A DNA stretch of 64,000 nt from Mesorhizobium loti (GTDB lineage: Bacteria; Pseudomonadota; Alphaproteobacteria; Rhizobiales; Rhizobiaceae). The notes below the pieces were generated by a model, which worked only from the letters and a program-made list of their open reading frames with translations, searched no databases and was not told the origin of the DNA. This document shows positions 8,521 through 18,155 of the stretch, piece after piece; positions within the stretch are counted from its first letter, which is position 1, and every line of letters starts with the position of its first letter. The stretch is from assembly GCF_002858745.1 (NCBI RefSeq), contig NZ_PJRO01000001.1:1-64000 (forward strand). Reading direction: 5' to 3'. Made by a program: the position numbers and the translations under genes.

Positions 8521-9626
8521 CAGATGTTGCCCCCCATATATCTAAGGCTTGAGACTTCCAGCGGCGCGGGGACCGTTCCTAGAATGTCAAACCGGGCGGC
8601 ATCAAACGAATCTTGGTACCGACCGTGATGACGAACCCTTTCACTCCAAAACGCGCTGCCTGGCTTCGGAGTGCGATAGGCGCTCGTCCGGCGAGGGACA
8701 CCCACCAGCGAATTCCGCATTGAAAACTGCAGCCAAAACAGCCAGTCCTCCATCGCGTCCAGGCGAACGTTGAACTGGAGATCGCCGATACTCGTTTTTC
8801 TCAGCAAGACCGATTGTATGGGAAATGTGTTTCGGTACTGCAGTTTTTCGACCGACCACCAAAGCGCGTAGTGAACCGAACCCGATTGCAGTTCCAACGC
8901 CGTGTCCCCGGCCTCTTCTACAAAGATCACGTCGGCAGCCGAATACGCCGCCTGGACACTGCTCGCCCTCAGAACTCCCACCAAAGTGGCGACATGCGAT
9001 GGATAGAGATAGTCATCATCATCGAGAATTCCGACGAATTCCCCCTCCGAAAGGCTCAATCCAGCATTAAGCAGATTGGACCTGTGACCATCCTCACAAG
9101 GAACATATTTGAAAGATACATTCCTTCCAGTAGCGCTTCTTTCTAATATAGATCCGTATTTTTCTAAAAACTCTCGCGGACTAAATTCCTTGCTGTAGAC
9201 AACGATAACCAATATTTCGATATCTTTCCCCAATAAATCCTGAAGAACTATGGATTCCAGGGCTCTCTTCAGCATGCAAAGGCGGTTGAACTGCGTTCGA
9301 ACGATAAAAGAGACGGAGGCTCCGCCGATGTTTTTGAGCACCTTCTCTTTATCCCATGAATTATCAAATGGAACCTCATAGGCGACAAAGTCGCCGATCC
9401 TCCAATCATCATTCATGTGGTCTTCCGTGCTGATACGGCCAGATATCGGAGATGAAAGATCGACCCTTGCGCCCATAAGAGATGGCAAACCCGATCTTGA
9501 TCTATTGACCTTTCCCTTCAGCCAATTGGAGAATATTGGCGGGCTGACCTCAAGGACCCCTTTGGCCACCTTCCTAAAAGTTTCACTCTTTTCCGCGAAT
9601 TGAGTTGCGCGACGAAATATTGTCAA
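8520..9626 (-). CDS. Family 2 glycosyltransferase
   Basis: 368 residues, with a ~90-residue leader before the GT2 domain. The catalytic domain begins at VSFIVRTQFNRLCMLKRAL and continues to GEFVGILDDDDYLYPSH, whose DDDD contains the metal-binding acidic pair; MEDWLFWLQFSMRN follows as the acceptor-side ED motif. The likely start is a TTG at 9626 with AGGA five bases upstream; no ATG occurs for the next 50 codons. It overlaps the next gene by 4 bases. The function is sugar transfer during surface polysaccharide assembly; the specificity is unknown. Confidence 0.75.
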   Translation of the reverse strand: MTIFRRATQFAEKSETFRKVAKGVLEVSPPIFSNWLKGKVNRSRSGLPSLMGARVDLSSPISGRISTEDHMNDDWRIGDFVAYEVPFDNSWDKEKVLKNIGGASVSFIVRTQFNRLCMLKRALESIVLQDLLGKDIEILVIVVYSKEFSPREFLEKYGSILERSATGRNVSFKYVPCEDGHRSNLLNAGLSLSEGEFVGILDDDDYLYPSHVATLVGVLRASSVQAAYSAADVIFVEEAGDTALELQSGSVHYALWWSVEKLQYRNTFPIQSVLLRKTSIGDLQFNVRLDAMEDWLFWLQFSMRNSLVGVPRRTSAYRTPKPGSAFWSERVRHHGRYQDSFDAARFDILGTVPAPLEVSSLRYMGGNI

Positions 9627-9684
9627 GATTATCCTGCCGTAATCATATTTGCCACGTTTAGCGACAATTTATTATTCAAACCGA

Positions 9685-11403
9685 CTATCGACCTGAAATT
9701 AAGACACGTATCCTCCTCAGGAGGCCATGATTTAATCTTTCCAGTAATTTTTCTTTTTCATTTCGAATGCTCGATAGTGCCTGGTTTTGCTCGTCGACTT
9801 GATCTGCAAGAAGCCTTCGAGATCGCTGTTCATTTTGGAGCTTTTCTTCGAGTTCCGCTTGCTGCCCAGCCAACTGCTCGCGCTCATTTTGCAGGGCGTC
9901 TCGCATTGCTTGGGCGTCAGCCAACTGCTCGGCCAGGTGCTCGCGCGCCGCCAGTTGCTCGGACAGTCGATTGTGCTCATTTTGCAGGGCGTCTCGCATC
10001 GCTTGGGAGTCAGCCAACTGCTCGGCCAGATGCTCGCGTGCCGCCAGTTGCTCGGACAGTTGATTGCGCTCATTTTGCAGAGCGTCCCGCATCCCCTGGA
10101 CGTCGGCCAATTGCTGAGCCAGGTGCTCGCGCGCCGCCAGTTGCTCGGACAGTTGATTGCGCTCATTTTGCAAAGCGTCTCGCATCGCCTGGACTTCGGT
10201 CAGATGCTTGGACATTTGGTCATTTTCGACCTCTTTGCTTTGCAGACTGTCCCTTGCCGCTTGCAGCGTTTCTTGTTCCTGCTGCAGTAGCCGTGAAGTT
10301 TGTCTCTGGTGTTCTGAAGCACTGTCGAGCTGACTGACGGCTTCTTCATAGGCCTGCTGCTTTGCCCGGAATTCTTCCTCCAGGCCGGCAATCCGAGCGG
10401 CAGCCTGATCCCGGGCAGCTCGCTGTTCAACCAGTTGCTGATCTTTAAGGTGGCTGGCTTCTTTCTCGCCCTGAAGCAGGCTTCGAACTTGCGCTTCCTC
10501 GAATTCCGCATCAGCAAGGACGCCCCCTAACAGCAGAGCCGCGTCGTCGAATTGTGCTTTGACGTGATCCAGGATCTCGCATGCGCTGTTGGAGTTAGGA
10601 TTGCGAGCAAGTTCCTTGACTGCGGCATAGGCCTTCTCGACCCACTGATGGACAAGGGTACTCTCGGCGAGCTGTTTTGCGCTGACCTTTTGATGCTTTA
10701 AATCTCTACGCAGGAATTGCTCGACACCTGCTGCCGTTAAATCGGTATTTGCTGGAAAAGGTCCGAGGGCCTGCTCCATCGCAGAGATCGAATTTTGCCA
10801 GTCATCCAGGAACTGATCCCACTCGACGAACACCCGTGGCATGCCACGACTGACGGCTTCGGCATCCAGTACGTGCCGTAGCCACAGGACCAATCCTTTA
10901 CGCAGTGGGAAGAGATCGCGCGCGCGATGCGACTGTGCGACCTCCAGTGGCGATCTGACTGGTATCACTATCCTTGGCAGGACACCTTCTTCAGCAAAGA
11001 TCTCGAACCAAAAGCGCGCAATCCGGCAATTGCGAGGATCTTTGAAAACAAAAAGCGAAGCGTCGCCAAACTCCTCCTGGAGTAGCAATTTTCCCCGCTG
11101 TTTGTACTCCGCGGCTACAGGTGTTTCGTACCAGGCATCATTGAACCTTCGCCAATCGTCCCAGCGACTGCCTGCGCTTTCCAGTAATTTGTCATGAAAA
11201 TCAATGAGCGACGCAGATTCCCAATGACCTGCGGCATTGCCTTCATTTGCGCCGAGCAATGTCTTGGGCGCGGTCGCACCGAGTTTGACAAAGGCACCGG
11301 CAAGCGACGATGTACCACTGCGATGCATGCCCAAAATGAAGTAGCATGCTCGCGCCCGGTTGCCTTCAGATGAGACTGAAATTTGATCACCGTCCTTTGT
11401 CAC
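9685..11403 (-). CDS. Sulfotransferase-family domain joined to a long repeat-built coiled coil
   Basis: 572 residues. Residues ~20-260 form a sulfotransferase-type domain: YFILGMHRSGTSSL is the PAPS-binding loop and VFKDPRNCR plus VIPVRSPLEVAQSHR match the 3'-phosphate-binding region. From ~290 to the end the protein is a Gln/Glu/Leu-rich coiled coil holding a 31-residue unit (MRDALQNERN then QLSEQLAAREHLA then EQLADxQx) repeated nearly perfectly about 3.5 times. The GTG start follows GGAGATA and lies just past the rmlD stop. Inference: a peripheral protein that modifies the glycan, with the coil acting as a spacer or scaffold. True sulfotransferase activity is unproven. Confidence 0.75.
   Translation of the reverse strand: MTKDGDQISVSSEGNRARACYFILGMHRSGTSSLAGAFVKLGATAPKTLLGANEGNAAGHWESASLIDFHDKLLESAGSRWDDWRRFNDAWYETPVAAEYKQRGKLLLQEEFGDASLFVFKDPRNCRIARFWFEIFAEEGVLPRIVIPVRSPLEVAQSHRARDLFPLRKGLVLWLRHVLDAEAVSRGMPRVFVEWDQFLDDWQNSISAMEQALGPFPANTDLTAAGVEQFLRRDLKHQKVSAKQLAESTLVHQWVEKAYAAVKELARNPNSNSACEILDHVKAQFDDAALLLGGVLADAEFEEAQVRSLLQGEKEASHLKDQQLVEQRAARDQAAARIAGLEEEFRAKQQAYEEAVSQLDSASEHQRQTSRLLQQEQETLQAARDSLQSKEVENDQMSKHLTEVQAMRDALQNERNQLSEQLAAREHLAQQLADVQGMRDALQNERNQLSEQLAAREHLAEQLADSQAMRDALQNEHNRLSEQLAAREHLAEQLADAQAMRDALQNEREQLAGQQAELEEKLQNEQRSRRLLADQVDEQNQALSSIRNEKEKLLERLNHGLLRRIRVLISGR
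9882..10203. repeat. 93-bp in-frame tandem repeat, about 3.5 copies
   Basis: The string GCTCATTTTGCA recurs at 9882, 9975, 10068 and 10161, exactly 93 bases apart, with nearly identical sequence between. The unit encodes 31 residues of the coiled coil, so gain or loss of a copy keeps the frame. The last copy is partial. Confidence 0.95.
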
Positions 11404-11409
11404 GGCCAG

Positions 11410-12312
11410 CTATCTCCGCACCTTTGTCAGATGGGGAATGACGCTGGCGACTACGGCATCGGCGGCCTCCTGCCAGTGCGGACTGCTCCAGCCAAATGCA
11501 GCTGAAAGCTTTTCTGTTCCCAGCCGGGAGTTCGCCGGACGGCGCGCCCTGGTCGGATAATCCGCCGTTGCGATATCGTTTACATGCGCAAAGGGGCCAC
11601 CCTGTCGTTTGCTTGTTTGCAGGATATGGCGGGCAAACCCGCTCCAGTTGATTTCTCCATGCCCGGCCAGGTGATAGACGCCCCAGTCGGCAAAGCTGGC
11701 ATCGCTCGTCACTCGACTGGCGATATGCAGGACACAATCGGCAATGTCATGTGCCGAGGTTGGGCTCCCCCATTGATCCCCGACAACCGACAGCTCCTGC
11801 CGATCCTGGGCCAGACGCATCATCGTCTTCACGAAATTCTTGCCGTAGGCGCTGTAGACCCACGCCGTTCGCAGGATCAGGTGCTGGGTATTGGCGGCGA
11901 TCACCGCTTGCTCACCAGCCAGCTTGGAAGCGCCGTACACGCTAAGGGGGCCTGTTGCATCTCCCTCGACATATGATCCCTGCTTGTCTCCGGAGAACAC
12001 GTAATCTGTCGAGAGATGGATGATGGGAATACCAAGTTCCCCGGCAGCACGAGCTGCAGCGCCGGCCCCGGTCGCATTGACGCTGTACGCCAGTTCGGGC
12101 TCATCCTCGGCAAGGTCTACGGAGGTGTAGGCCGCTGCTGAGACAACAAGATGCGGCCGCGCAGCAGCTATCGCAGGTTCAATGGTAGACGGGACGGTCA
12201 GATCGAGATCCGGACGACCGAGCGGTATGACCTCGAGCCCCGGCCACTTGCAAGCCGCCTCGATCAGACAGGATACGACCTGTCCCTGTCTTCCCGTAAC
12301 CGCGATCCTCAT
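11410..12312 (-). CDS. rfbD: dTDP-4-dehydrorhamnose reductase
   Basis: 300 residues, normal length for RmlD. The N-terminal Rossmann motif is slightly variant ([16 protein letters not shown]), followed by [31 protein letters not shown] and the catalytic YGASKLAGE (Tyr-x-x-x-Lys). It catalyses the last step of dTDP-L-rhamnose synthesis, reduction of dTDP-4-dehydro-L-rhamnose with NAD(P)H in the cytoplasm. It overlaps rfbB by 4 bases (ATGA) and is followed directly by the sulfotransferase/coiled-coil gene, tying rhamnose supply to this polysaccharide locus. Confidence 0.95.
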   Translation of the reverse strand: MRIAVTGRQGQVVSCLIEAACKWPGLEVIPLGRPDLDLTVPSTIEPAIAAARPHLVVSAAAYTSVDLAEDEPELAYSVNATGAGAAARAAGELGIPIIHLSTDYVFSGDKQGSYVEGDATGPLSVYGASKLAGEQAVIAANTQHLILRTAWVYSAYGKNFVKTMMRLAQDRQELSVVGDQWGSPTSAHDIADCVLHIASRVTSDASFADWGVYHLAGHGEINWSGFARHILQTSKRQGGPFAHVNDIATADYPTRARRPANSRLGTEKLSAAFGWSSPHWQEAADAVVASVIPHLTKVRR

Positions 12313-13391
12313 TCTGCTGCCTCGGGCGACCGTCCCAGACGTTCACCAGCATAGCTCTCACCCCGGATCGGTCCCCACCACCATTGGTTGGCCAAATACC
12401 AATCGACTGTGCGTCCAAGCCCGGTTTCGAAAGTCTCTGTCGGCTCCCAGCCAAGCTCACGCTGGATCTTGGCTGTGTCGATGGCATAGCGCCGATCATG
12501 GCCCGGCCGGTCGGCCACGAAAGTAATCAGATCGCGATAACTCTTGCCGCCTTGTCTGGGTTTCTTCCCGTCCAGCAGGTCACAAATGGCTTCTACGACA
12601 CTGAGATTTCTACGTTCGGCATTGCCACCGACATTGTAGCTTTCGCCAACCCTACCTTTTGTGGCGATGGACACGAGCGCACGGGCATGATCTTCGACAA
12701 ACAGCCAGTCACGCACATTGGTACCCTGTCCGTAGACCGCCAATGGCTTTTCCTCCAGAGCATTCAAGATGACCAGCGGAATGAGCTTTTCAGGGAAATG
12801 GTAGGGACCGTAGTTATTCGAGCAGTTCGACAAAACTACCGGTAGGCCGTAGGTCTCATGCCAGGCTCTGACGAGGTGATCGGAAGCGGCTTTGGAGGCC
12901 GAATATGGGGAAGACGGGGCATACGGCGTCTCTTCCGTGAAGAAGCCGCTGTCGAACGGAAGGTCACCAAAAACCTCATCCGTCGAAACGTGATGAAAGC
13001 GAAAGCGCTGCTTCTTCTCTCCCGAAAGTTGCCGCCAGTATTCCAGCGCAGCATTCAGCAATCTGTATGTCCCGACAATGTTGGTCTCGATGAAAGCGGC
13101 GGGCCCATCGATCGATCGATCGACATGGCTCTCAGCCGCGAGATGCATGATCACATCGATATCATCGCGCTTCAGCAGCTTGAGGATTGACGTGTCATCA
13201 CAGACATCCGCCTGGGCAAAGCGATAGTTGTGCGCATTCTCGACAGGCTTCAGCGAAGCCAGATTGCCCGCATATGTGAGTTTGTCGACATTGGTAACAT
13301 TGGCCCCAACTGAGCTGACCAAGTGACGACACACCGCAGAACCGATAAAACCGGCTCCGCCAGTAACCAGGAAATTTTTTCCCGCGCTCAT
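12309..13391 (-). CDS. rfbB: dTDP-glucose 4,6-dehydratase
   Basis: 360 residues. The Rossmann motif [17 protein letters not shown], the AAESHVDRS active-site region, [11 protein letters not shown] and [15 protein letters not shown] (catalytic Tyr-x-x-x-Lys) identify RmlB, which converts dTDP-glucose to dTDP-4-dehydro-6-deoxyglucose using bound NAD. It is the second biosynthetic step of dTDP-rhamnose. Start and stop overlap by 4 bases with rfbC upstream and rfbD downstream, so the four genes form one translationally coupled unit. Confidence 0.95.
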   Translation of the reverse strand: MSAGKNFLVTGGAGFIGSAVCRHLVSSVGANVTNVDKLTYAGNLASLKPVENAHNYRFAQADVCDDTSILKLLKRDDIDVIMHLAAESHVDRSIDGPAAFIETNIVGTYRLLNAALEYWRQLSGEKKQRFRFHHVSTDEVFGDLPFDSGFFTEETPYAPSSPYSASKAASDHLVRAWHETYGLPVVLSNCSNNYGPYHFPEKLIPLVILNALEEKPLAVYGQGTNVRDWLFVEDHARALVSIATKGRVGESYNVGGNAERRNLSVVEAICDLLDGKKPRQGGKSYRDLITFVADRPGHDRRYAIDTAKIQRELGWEPTETFETGLGRTVDWYLANQWWWGPIRGESYAGERLGRSPEAAE

Positions 13392-13942
13392 TCAAACACC
13401 TCCGCGTTCCTGAGAAGAGGTGCTTTCAAATCCTTGTCCGACAACTGGAAATCGCCAATCTTCGGCCAATCAATACCGATATCGGCGTCATCAAAACGAA
13501 TGGCACGATCATACTCAGTCGAGTAAAAATCGGACACCTTGTACAAGACCTCGACATCAGCCGTCAGAGTAACGAAGCCGTGTGCGAAACCCTTTGGCAC
13601 GAAGATCTGGTTTCCCTTTTCGGCTGAGATCTCCAACGCCACCCATTTTCCGAAATTGGGAGAGCTGCGGCGAATATCCACTGCAACATCGAAAATCGCG
13701 CCGCGCAGCACGCGCAGTAGCTTGTCTTGCGCAAATGGAGCCAGCTGGTAGTGCAGCCCCCGCAAAACGCCTTTAGCGGCCGAATAGGAATGGTTGTCCT
13801 GCACAAAGTTCAAGGCAATGCCAGCAGCCGAAAACTCGTCGAAGTTGTAAGTTTCACTGAAGAAGCCTCGCGCGTCACCAAAGCGCTTGGGAGTAATTTC
13901 CAAAACCCCATCGAGGCCGAGATGATGAACGCCCGCCATCAT
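13388..13942 (-). CDS. rfbC: dTDP-4-dehydrorhamnose 3,5-epimerase
   Basis: 184 residues, normal for RmlC. The cupin-type motifs are present: [30 protein letters not shown] with the catalytic His, [18 protein letters not shown], and [13 protein letters not shown]. The enzyme inverts C3 and C5 of the dTDP-4-keto sugar before RmlD reduces it. Overlaps of 4 bases on both sides place it in the rml operon. Confidence 0.95.
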   Translation of the reverse strand: MMAGVHHLGLDGVLEITPKRFGDARGFFSETYNFDEFSAAGIALNFVQDNHSYSAAKGVLRGLHYQLAPFAQDKLLRVLRGAIFDVAVDIRRSSPNFGKWVALEISAEKGNQIFVPKGFAHGFVTLTADVEVLYKVSDFYSTEYDRAIRFDDADIGIDWPKIGDFQLSDKDLKAPLLRNAEVFE

Positions 13943-14820
13943 GCTTCAACCAGGTCAGCGATGCGCCGTCGAAGGTAGGTGGCATATTCATTTTTGCCGA
14001 GCTGAGCCGCCCGGTTCATGACCTGGTCCGCCGTCAGCCACCCCTGCGCGAACCCAATCTCTTCCGGGCACGCAATCTTGATACCCTGGCGATGCTCGAT
14101 CGTTCTGACGAAGGAAGACGCTTCATGCAGGCTGTCCAGGGTACCAGTATCGAGCCAGGCATAGCCGCGACCAAGCCGATGAACATGCAACGCGCCTTTT
14201 TCCAGATAGACATTGTTGACCGCGGTGATTTCCAGTTCACCGCGTGCGGAGGGCTGGACCTTGGCAGCGATATCAACAACGTCGTTGTCATAGAAATACA
14301 GGCCCGTAACAGCCCAATTGGACTTTGGCTTCTGCGGTTTTTCTTCGATTGTCACCGCACGCGCGGTAGCCTTGTCAAAGGAAACCACGCCATATCGTTC
14401 GGGATCCTCCACATGGTAGGCAAAGATAGAGGCGCCGGTCCTGCACGCTGCCGCAGCCTTGCAAACCTCAGAAAGCCCCTCTCCGAAATAGATATTGTCT
14501 CCAAGGATCATCGCCACTCCATCCGTACCGATGAAGTCGCGGCCAATGATAAAAGCTTCAGCCAAACCGTTGGGCGAAGGCTGCTCGGCGAAAGAGAAAC
14601 TCACTCCGAAATTCGACCCGTCTCCCAACAGGTCTCGAAAGGCCGGCAGGTCGCGTGGCGTCGAGATAACAAGAATCTCCTGTATCCCTGCAAGCATCAG
14701 GACGCTAAGGGGATAGTAGATCATCGGCTTGTCGTAGATGGGAAGTATCTGCTTCGATACAGAAAGTGTGAGAGGGTAAAGCCTCGTTCCACTGCCACCT
14801 GCAAGAATAATACCCTTCAA
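13939..14820 (-). CDS. rfbA: Glucose-1-phosphate thymidylyltransferase
   Basis: 293 residues. It begins [18 protein letters not shown], the nucleotidyltransferase P-loop of RmlA, with [56 protein letters not shown] and GYAWLDTGT following in the family order. It joins dTTP and glucose-1-phosphate to give dTDP-glucose, the first and usually feedback-controlled step of dTDP-rhamnose synthesis. It is the first gene of the rml unit; its promoter must lie in the 758-base region upstream. Confidence 0.97.
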   Translation of the reverse strand: MKGIILAGGSGTRLYPLTLSVSKQILPIYDKPMIYYPLSVLMLAGIQEILVISTPRDLPAFRDLLGDGSNFGVSFSFAEQPSPNGLAEAFIIGRDFIGTDGVAMILGDNIYFGEGLSEVCKAAAACRTGASIFAYHVEDPERYGVVSFDKATARAVTIEEKPQKPKSNWAVTGLYFYDNDVVDIAAKVQPSARGELEITAVNNVYLEKGALHVHRLGRGYAWLDTGTLDSLHEASSFVRTIEHRQGIKIACPEEIGFAQGWLTADQVMNRAAQLGKNEYATYLRRRIADLVEA

Positions 14821-15578
14821 AACCTACTCCTGAACTCCGATTCGGAGCACGCTCTTCTTGTGGGTCGATCACGCCATCTGCTTGGAAGCAGTTGGCTCAA
14901 TCGGATACCGTGAACCGATCACGAACCAACGCCTTACAGTGCGGCAACGGCTCCCTGCGCCCCAGAGCGAAATGGCGCCCAAGGTGATGAAGCTGGACTT
15001 GGGATCGGTATATTCATGCAGCCCGCACCGGCAATGGACGCACCAACACTATGCCGCGCTATTTATAGCGACGTTATCCAACGTCTATGTCGATAGTAGA
15101 CTAGTGAATACCATTCTGATCATTTTTTGATAAATGAGCCGATTCTATAAATTTAGGCTCGAAAAACCTGCAGTTTTAAAATCCACAATCATCTAAAGAA
15201 GTATCACGTGCTTACAATTTCGACTGTGAACCCTATTCGCCTTGCCATTTTCTGATGATTGTAATTTCATACACTGCAATGAGAGATTCAAATGAACACT
15301 GGGCCGGGATTGTTCGCGGCGATGAGACCCCTTGGTCACTGAGCGATTTTGGCGATCGGATTACCTTGCCGACTTCGTTTCAAGCGTCCATGCCGAGCAC
15401 GGGCTCAGATACTCAGGGGCCCAATGTCCTACCGGTCATCTGCATGGCATAGCCGAGCTGTCACAGCCCTTCAGAGTGATGCGGATCGGCATGTTTCTCT
15501 AAGAGAGCTGCCGCACGCACCGCTCTTCTTCAAAGCAAGCCGTATGTTTGCGGCAGCTTTCCCTAAAGGAAATCAACA
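14821..15578. other. Divergent intergenic region, AT-rich centre
   Basis: This interval separates the minus-strand polysaccharide operon from the plus-strand motor-like pair and must carry both promoters. Bases ~15050-15260 are strongly AT-rich, with TTGATA near 15127 and TATAAAT near 15145, possible promoter elements. A 65-codon plus-strand frame from 15255 shows no recognisable feature, and I do not call it a gene. Confidence 0.5.
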
Positions 15579-16412
15579 ATGTTCAGGCGTTATGCCCTGC
15601 TTGTATTCATCCTGCTTGCCGCGGCCATGTTCTTCGGCAACGCTATCGACACGCAGAACCTTTGGGCATCAACGAAGCCCCTTTTGCAGCCGCTGGCGTC
15701 TGTCTATCTCAACACCTTTAATTCGCCCGCAACGGCAATCCTGCTGTGTGCCCTGATGGTTGCTCTGGCGGCCACCTTGTCCTTCTACTACAGCAGCGGG
15801 CGTATCTGGCCGACGCAGCGCGATCTGAACACTTTGCGATCCGAACTCAGCGCCCTTGAAGGCAGCCCCGGAAGCCAGGCAACAGTGGAAGGCATCCGAC
15901 GTTCGCTGGAACGGCGTCCTCGCTTCCAGAGAGCTTGGCGTCTCTATTTGGCGACACTCGTCACCGATGCAGACAACAGGACTTGGAGCAGCTTTCAACC
16001 GTCTCGCACCTTTAACATGCGAATGCTGGAGCACGAGGGTCTTCGGATCCGCTTTTACCTCGGGCTCCCGAACGATTTTGTGGGACTGGGGCTTGTCTTC
16101 ACCTTCTTGGGACTTGTTGCCGGTCTCTATTTCGCAAGCCGTTCCATGATGTCCGCCGATCTGACCCAGGCACGCGAGGCCCTGATCCAGCTCCTACACG
16201 CGGCTACATTCAAATTTCTGACGTCAATTGTCGGTATCGCGATATCGCTCATTCTCTCCGCGATTCAGAGGCTTCAGGTGGAGCGCATCCAATCGAGCCT
16301 TGATGAGGTCCAACTGCGGCTGGAAGAACTTTTGCCACCGCTTAGCGCGCAGTCCAGCTTGGCCATCGCTGCCGCAAATGAACCGCGGGCAATACGGTCC
16401 ATTGCGAGTTGA
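15579..16412 (+). CDS. MotA/ExbB/ZorA-like proton-channel membrane subunit
   Basis: 277 residues with four membrane segments near 5-23, 50-70, 165-186 and 208-230, and a ~90-residue cytoplasmic stretch between the second and third. The last pair (GLGLVFTFLGLVAGLYFA and FLTSIVGIAISLILSAIQR) has the small-residue, Thr/Ser-containing look of MotA/TolQ/ExbB/ZorA stators. AAAGGAA precedes the ATG. It overlaps the next gene through TGATG, and that gene has the single-helix partner, so the two should form one complex driven by the proton gradient. There is no long cytoplasmic tail as in ZorA, and no flagellar or TonB gene is near. What it powers is unknown. Confidence 0.6.
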   Translation: MFRRYALLVFILLAAAMFFGNAIDTQNLWASTKPLLQPLASVYLNTFNSPATAILLCALMVALAATLSFYYSSGRIWPTQRDLNTLRSELSALEGSPGSQATVEGIRRSLERRPRFQRAWRLYLATLVTDADNRTWSSFQPSRTFNMRMLEHEGLRIRFYLGLPNDFVGLGLVFTFLGLVAGLYFASRSMMSADLTQAREALIQLLHAATFKFLTSIVGIAISLILSAIQRLQVERIQSSLDEVQLRLEELLPPLSAQSSLAIAAANEPRAIRSIAS

Positions 16413-17152
16413 TGGCCATGGGTGACGGTCTCGAAATAGGCACGAATTCATCTCAGCACAGTTACTTTGTGCCGATGGTGGACATGCTGGCGGGTGTGGT
16501 TTTTCTTCTCATTATCATGCTTGCGTCATCCACACTGGTTACGCGACAGGACTTCGGTCAGATCGAGAGCACAAAAAAAGAGATTGCCCGTATTTCAGCG
16601 GCATTGGATGCGGCCCGCGCCAAGGAGCGGCTCTATCTCGAACCGAGGCGTCGCGCCAAACTCGCGATGGGAGCGCTTCTGGAAAACTTGGCCGCATCCT
16701 TGGACAAACAGGGCTTCCGGTCAGTCCTCGACGTGGAAGATGGTCGCATCGCGGTGGCAGGCAACGTCAATCCGTTTTCCATCGGCGTTAGTCGACTGGA
16801 CAGCGATGGGCAACGTCTCGCGGAGGCTCTAGCTGAGGCGCTCGAAAACGAACTGCAATGTTTGGCAGCCAACGCCCCCTCAAGCGTCAATTGCGCTGTG
16901 TATGATGACGTAAAACTGGAGACGGTTTTACTCACGGCGCCATCGAGTGATGCCCAGGTCGGCAATCCTTTGAAGAAGGCTCGCGCGCTGGCAATGTTGT
17001 CAGCGGTAATTGCTTCATCGCCCCCGCTTCTTGATCTCAAAGCTGAAGACGGCGCGGACCTATTTTCCTTTGGATTACAGCAGGGTACGCCGATCGGATC
17101 GGATGGTTCTGTGGAGTTTCATTTCCAGATGGCACTTCCACCGATTAAATAA
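16412..17152 (+). CDS. MotB/ZorB-like subunit with one membrane helix and divergent OmpA-like domain
   Basis: 246 residues. After a short cytoplasmic start comes one membrane helix, FVPMVDMLAGVVFLLIIML, with Asp near residue 24 at the position of the proton-carrying Asp of MotB/ExbD. A coiled segment follows, then a periplasmic domain ordered like OmpA/MotB peptidoglycan-binding domains (NPFSIGVSRLDSDGQRL, then KKARALAMLSAVI), but the usual GHTD motif is missing (LLTAPSSD stands there). It begins with the TGATG overlap of the upstream gene. Inference: cell-wall-anchored stator partner of unknown function. Confidence 0.6.
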   Translation: MAMGDGLEIGTNSSQHSYFVPMVDMLAGVVFLLIIMLASSTLVTRQDFGQIESTKKEIARISAALDAARAKERLYLEPRRRAKLAMGALLENLAASLDKQGFRSVLDVEDGRIAVAGNVNPFSIGVSRLDSDGQRLAEALAEALENELQCLAANAPSSVNCAVYDDVKLETVLLTAPSSDAQVGNPLKKARALAMLSAVIASSPPLLDLKAEDGADLFSFGLQQGTPIGSDGSVEFHFQMALPPIK

Positions 17153-17213
17153 ACTCGCGCTACTTTCTACGCCGAGAGGCTTTCCTGATGTTCTGTTCTG
17201 GCTGCCTGTAGGG

Positions 17214-18134
17214 TTAAGCAAAGCTGCGGCCGCTCCTCCTCCAGTAAATTGCCGGCTTTTCCAGCAAATACCAACTCAACGCCGACAAGGCCAGAACGAG
17301 CGGGACAGCGACCGCTAAGGTCTGATGCGGCCCCGAAACCCATCCTGAGTTCAGAATGAAGAAAATAACCGGTAGATGATAAACATATATTCCGTAGCTG
17401 AGATCCGGATATCGAACTGGGATTATTTGCGCCCCAGCCATTCCTGCCCACACGATAGCCAGAGGTTGCACGACGGCAACTAGAACACCTCCGAACAATT
17501 GTCCTCCAGGGGTGTCCCCCCATTGCCATAGCAGTACCAATGCCAGCCACGGAATGAGCGGATGAACTCGTAGAGCTTCGTTTCTGTAAATGTACAGAAG
17601 ATTTCCTACAAAAAAGGCAGGAAATAGAAACAATATTATTCGCTGATGTGGAGGAAGATAAGACAGGAATGCCGCCAAAACGATGGATAAAACCAAGCAT
17701 ATCCAGATCCAAAAGGCATTTTTGTACGCCCCTATTCCCCAGAGGATAATAAGCCCGGTATACGCAACCTCTTCCCACGCAAGTGACCAAAGAGCAAAAT
17801 TCTTCTGCCCATCCGGGAAAACCAAGCTTCCTGTAGCCCAAACAACAACTGAACCTACAAGAGCCTGAAACCCCAGCAATGCCCAGCACAGCAACAGGGA
17901 CGCTGTTAGCGCCGGCACGATCCGTCGTATCCTCTTCTCTGCAAAGTGCCTCCAACTCGGGCTGCTATTTATGCTTTCCAGAACGAGATACCCACTTATT
18001 CCGAGAAAGGATGGCACTGCCATAATAGGAATATGCCAACCACTCCCGCCGGCCAGCGCATATACATGTTCATAGAAAACAAAACACGCGAGAATGATGC
18101 GAAATAGAGAAAGATTTGAATAATAAGACCGCAT
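17214..18134 (-). CDS. Acyltransferase 3 (OafA-like) membrane protein
   Basis: About 306 residues and roughly ten membrane helices. It starts NLSLFRIILACFVFYEHVY, where the His after a hydrophobic stretch matches the conserved R/H region of acyltransferase-3 proteins, followed by FLGISGYLVLES and HFAEKRIRRIVPAL. LSYGIYVYHLPVIF near the end is also typical. Such proteins O-acetylate or succinylate surface polysaccharides, so it may decorate the glycan made next door. The ATG at 18134 is preferred to a TTG at 18155. It is convergent with the motor-like pair. Confidence 0.85.
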   Translation of the reverse strand: MRSYYSNLSLFRIILACFVFYEHVYALAGGSGWHIPIMAVPSFLGISGYLVLESINSSPSWRHFAEKRIRRIVPALTASLLLCWALLGFQALVGSVVVWATGSLVFPDGQKNFALWSLAWEEVAYTGLIILWGIGAYKNAFWIWICLVLSIVLAAFLSYLPPHQRIILFLFPAFFVGNLLYIYRNEALRVHPLIPWLALVLLWQWGDTPGGQLFGGVLVAVVQPLAIVWAGMAGAQIIPVRYPDLSYGIYVYHLPVIFFILNSGWVSGPHQTLAVAVPLVLALSALSWYLLEKPAIYWRRSGRSFA

Positions 18135-18155
18135 AGATCGGATATTTACCTGCAA

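Noticed and set aside
9882..10203. Regular 93-bp spacing as a possible CRISPR array
   Set aside because: Repeats are contiguous and coding (31-residue units), with no spacers and no cas genes.
15579..17152. Zorya antiphage system
   Set aside because: ZorA/B-like genes alone are present; no ZorC, ZorD or ZorE gene follows and the MotA-like protein lacks the long tail.
17167..17955. 262-codon frame overlapping the acyltransferase
   Set aside because: Same strand but different frame; Cys/Ser/Arg-rich with no domain, while the acyltransferase frame has clear motifs and helices.
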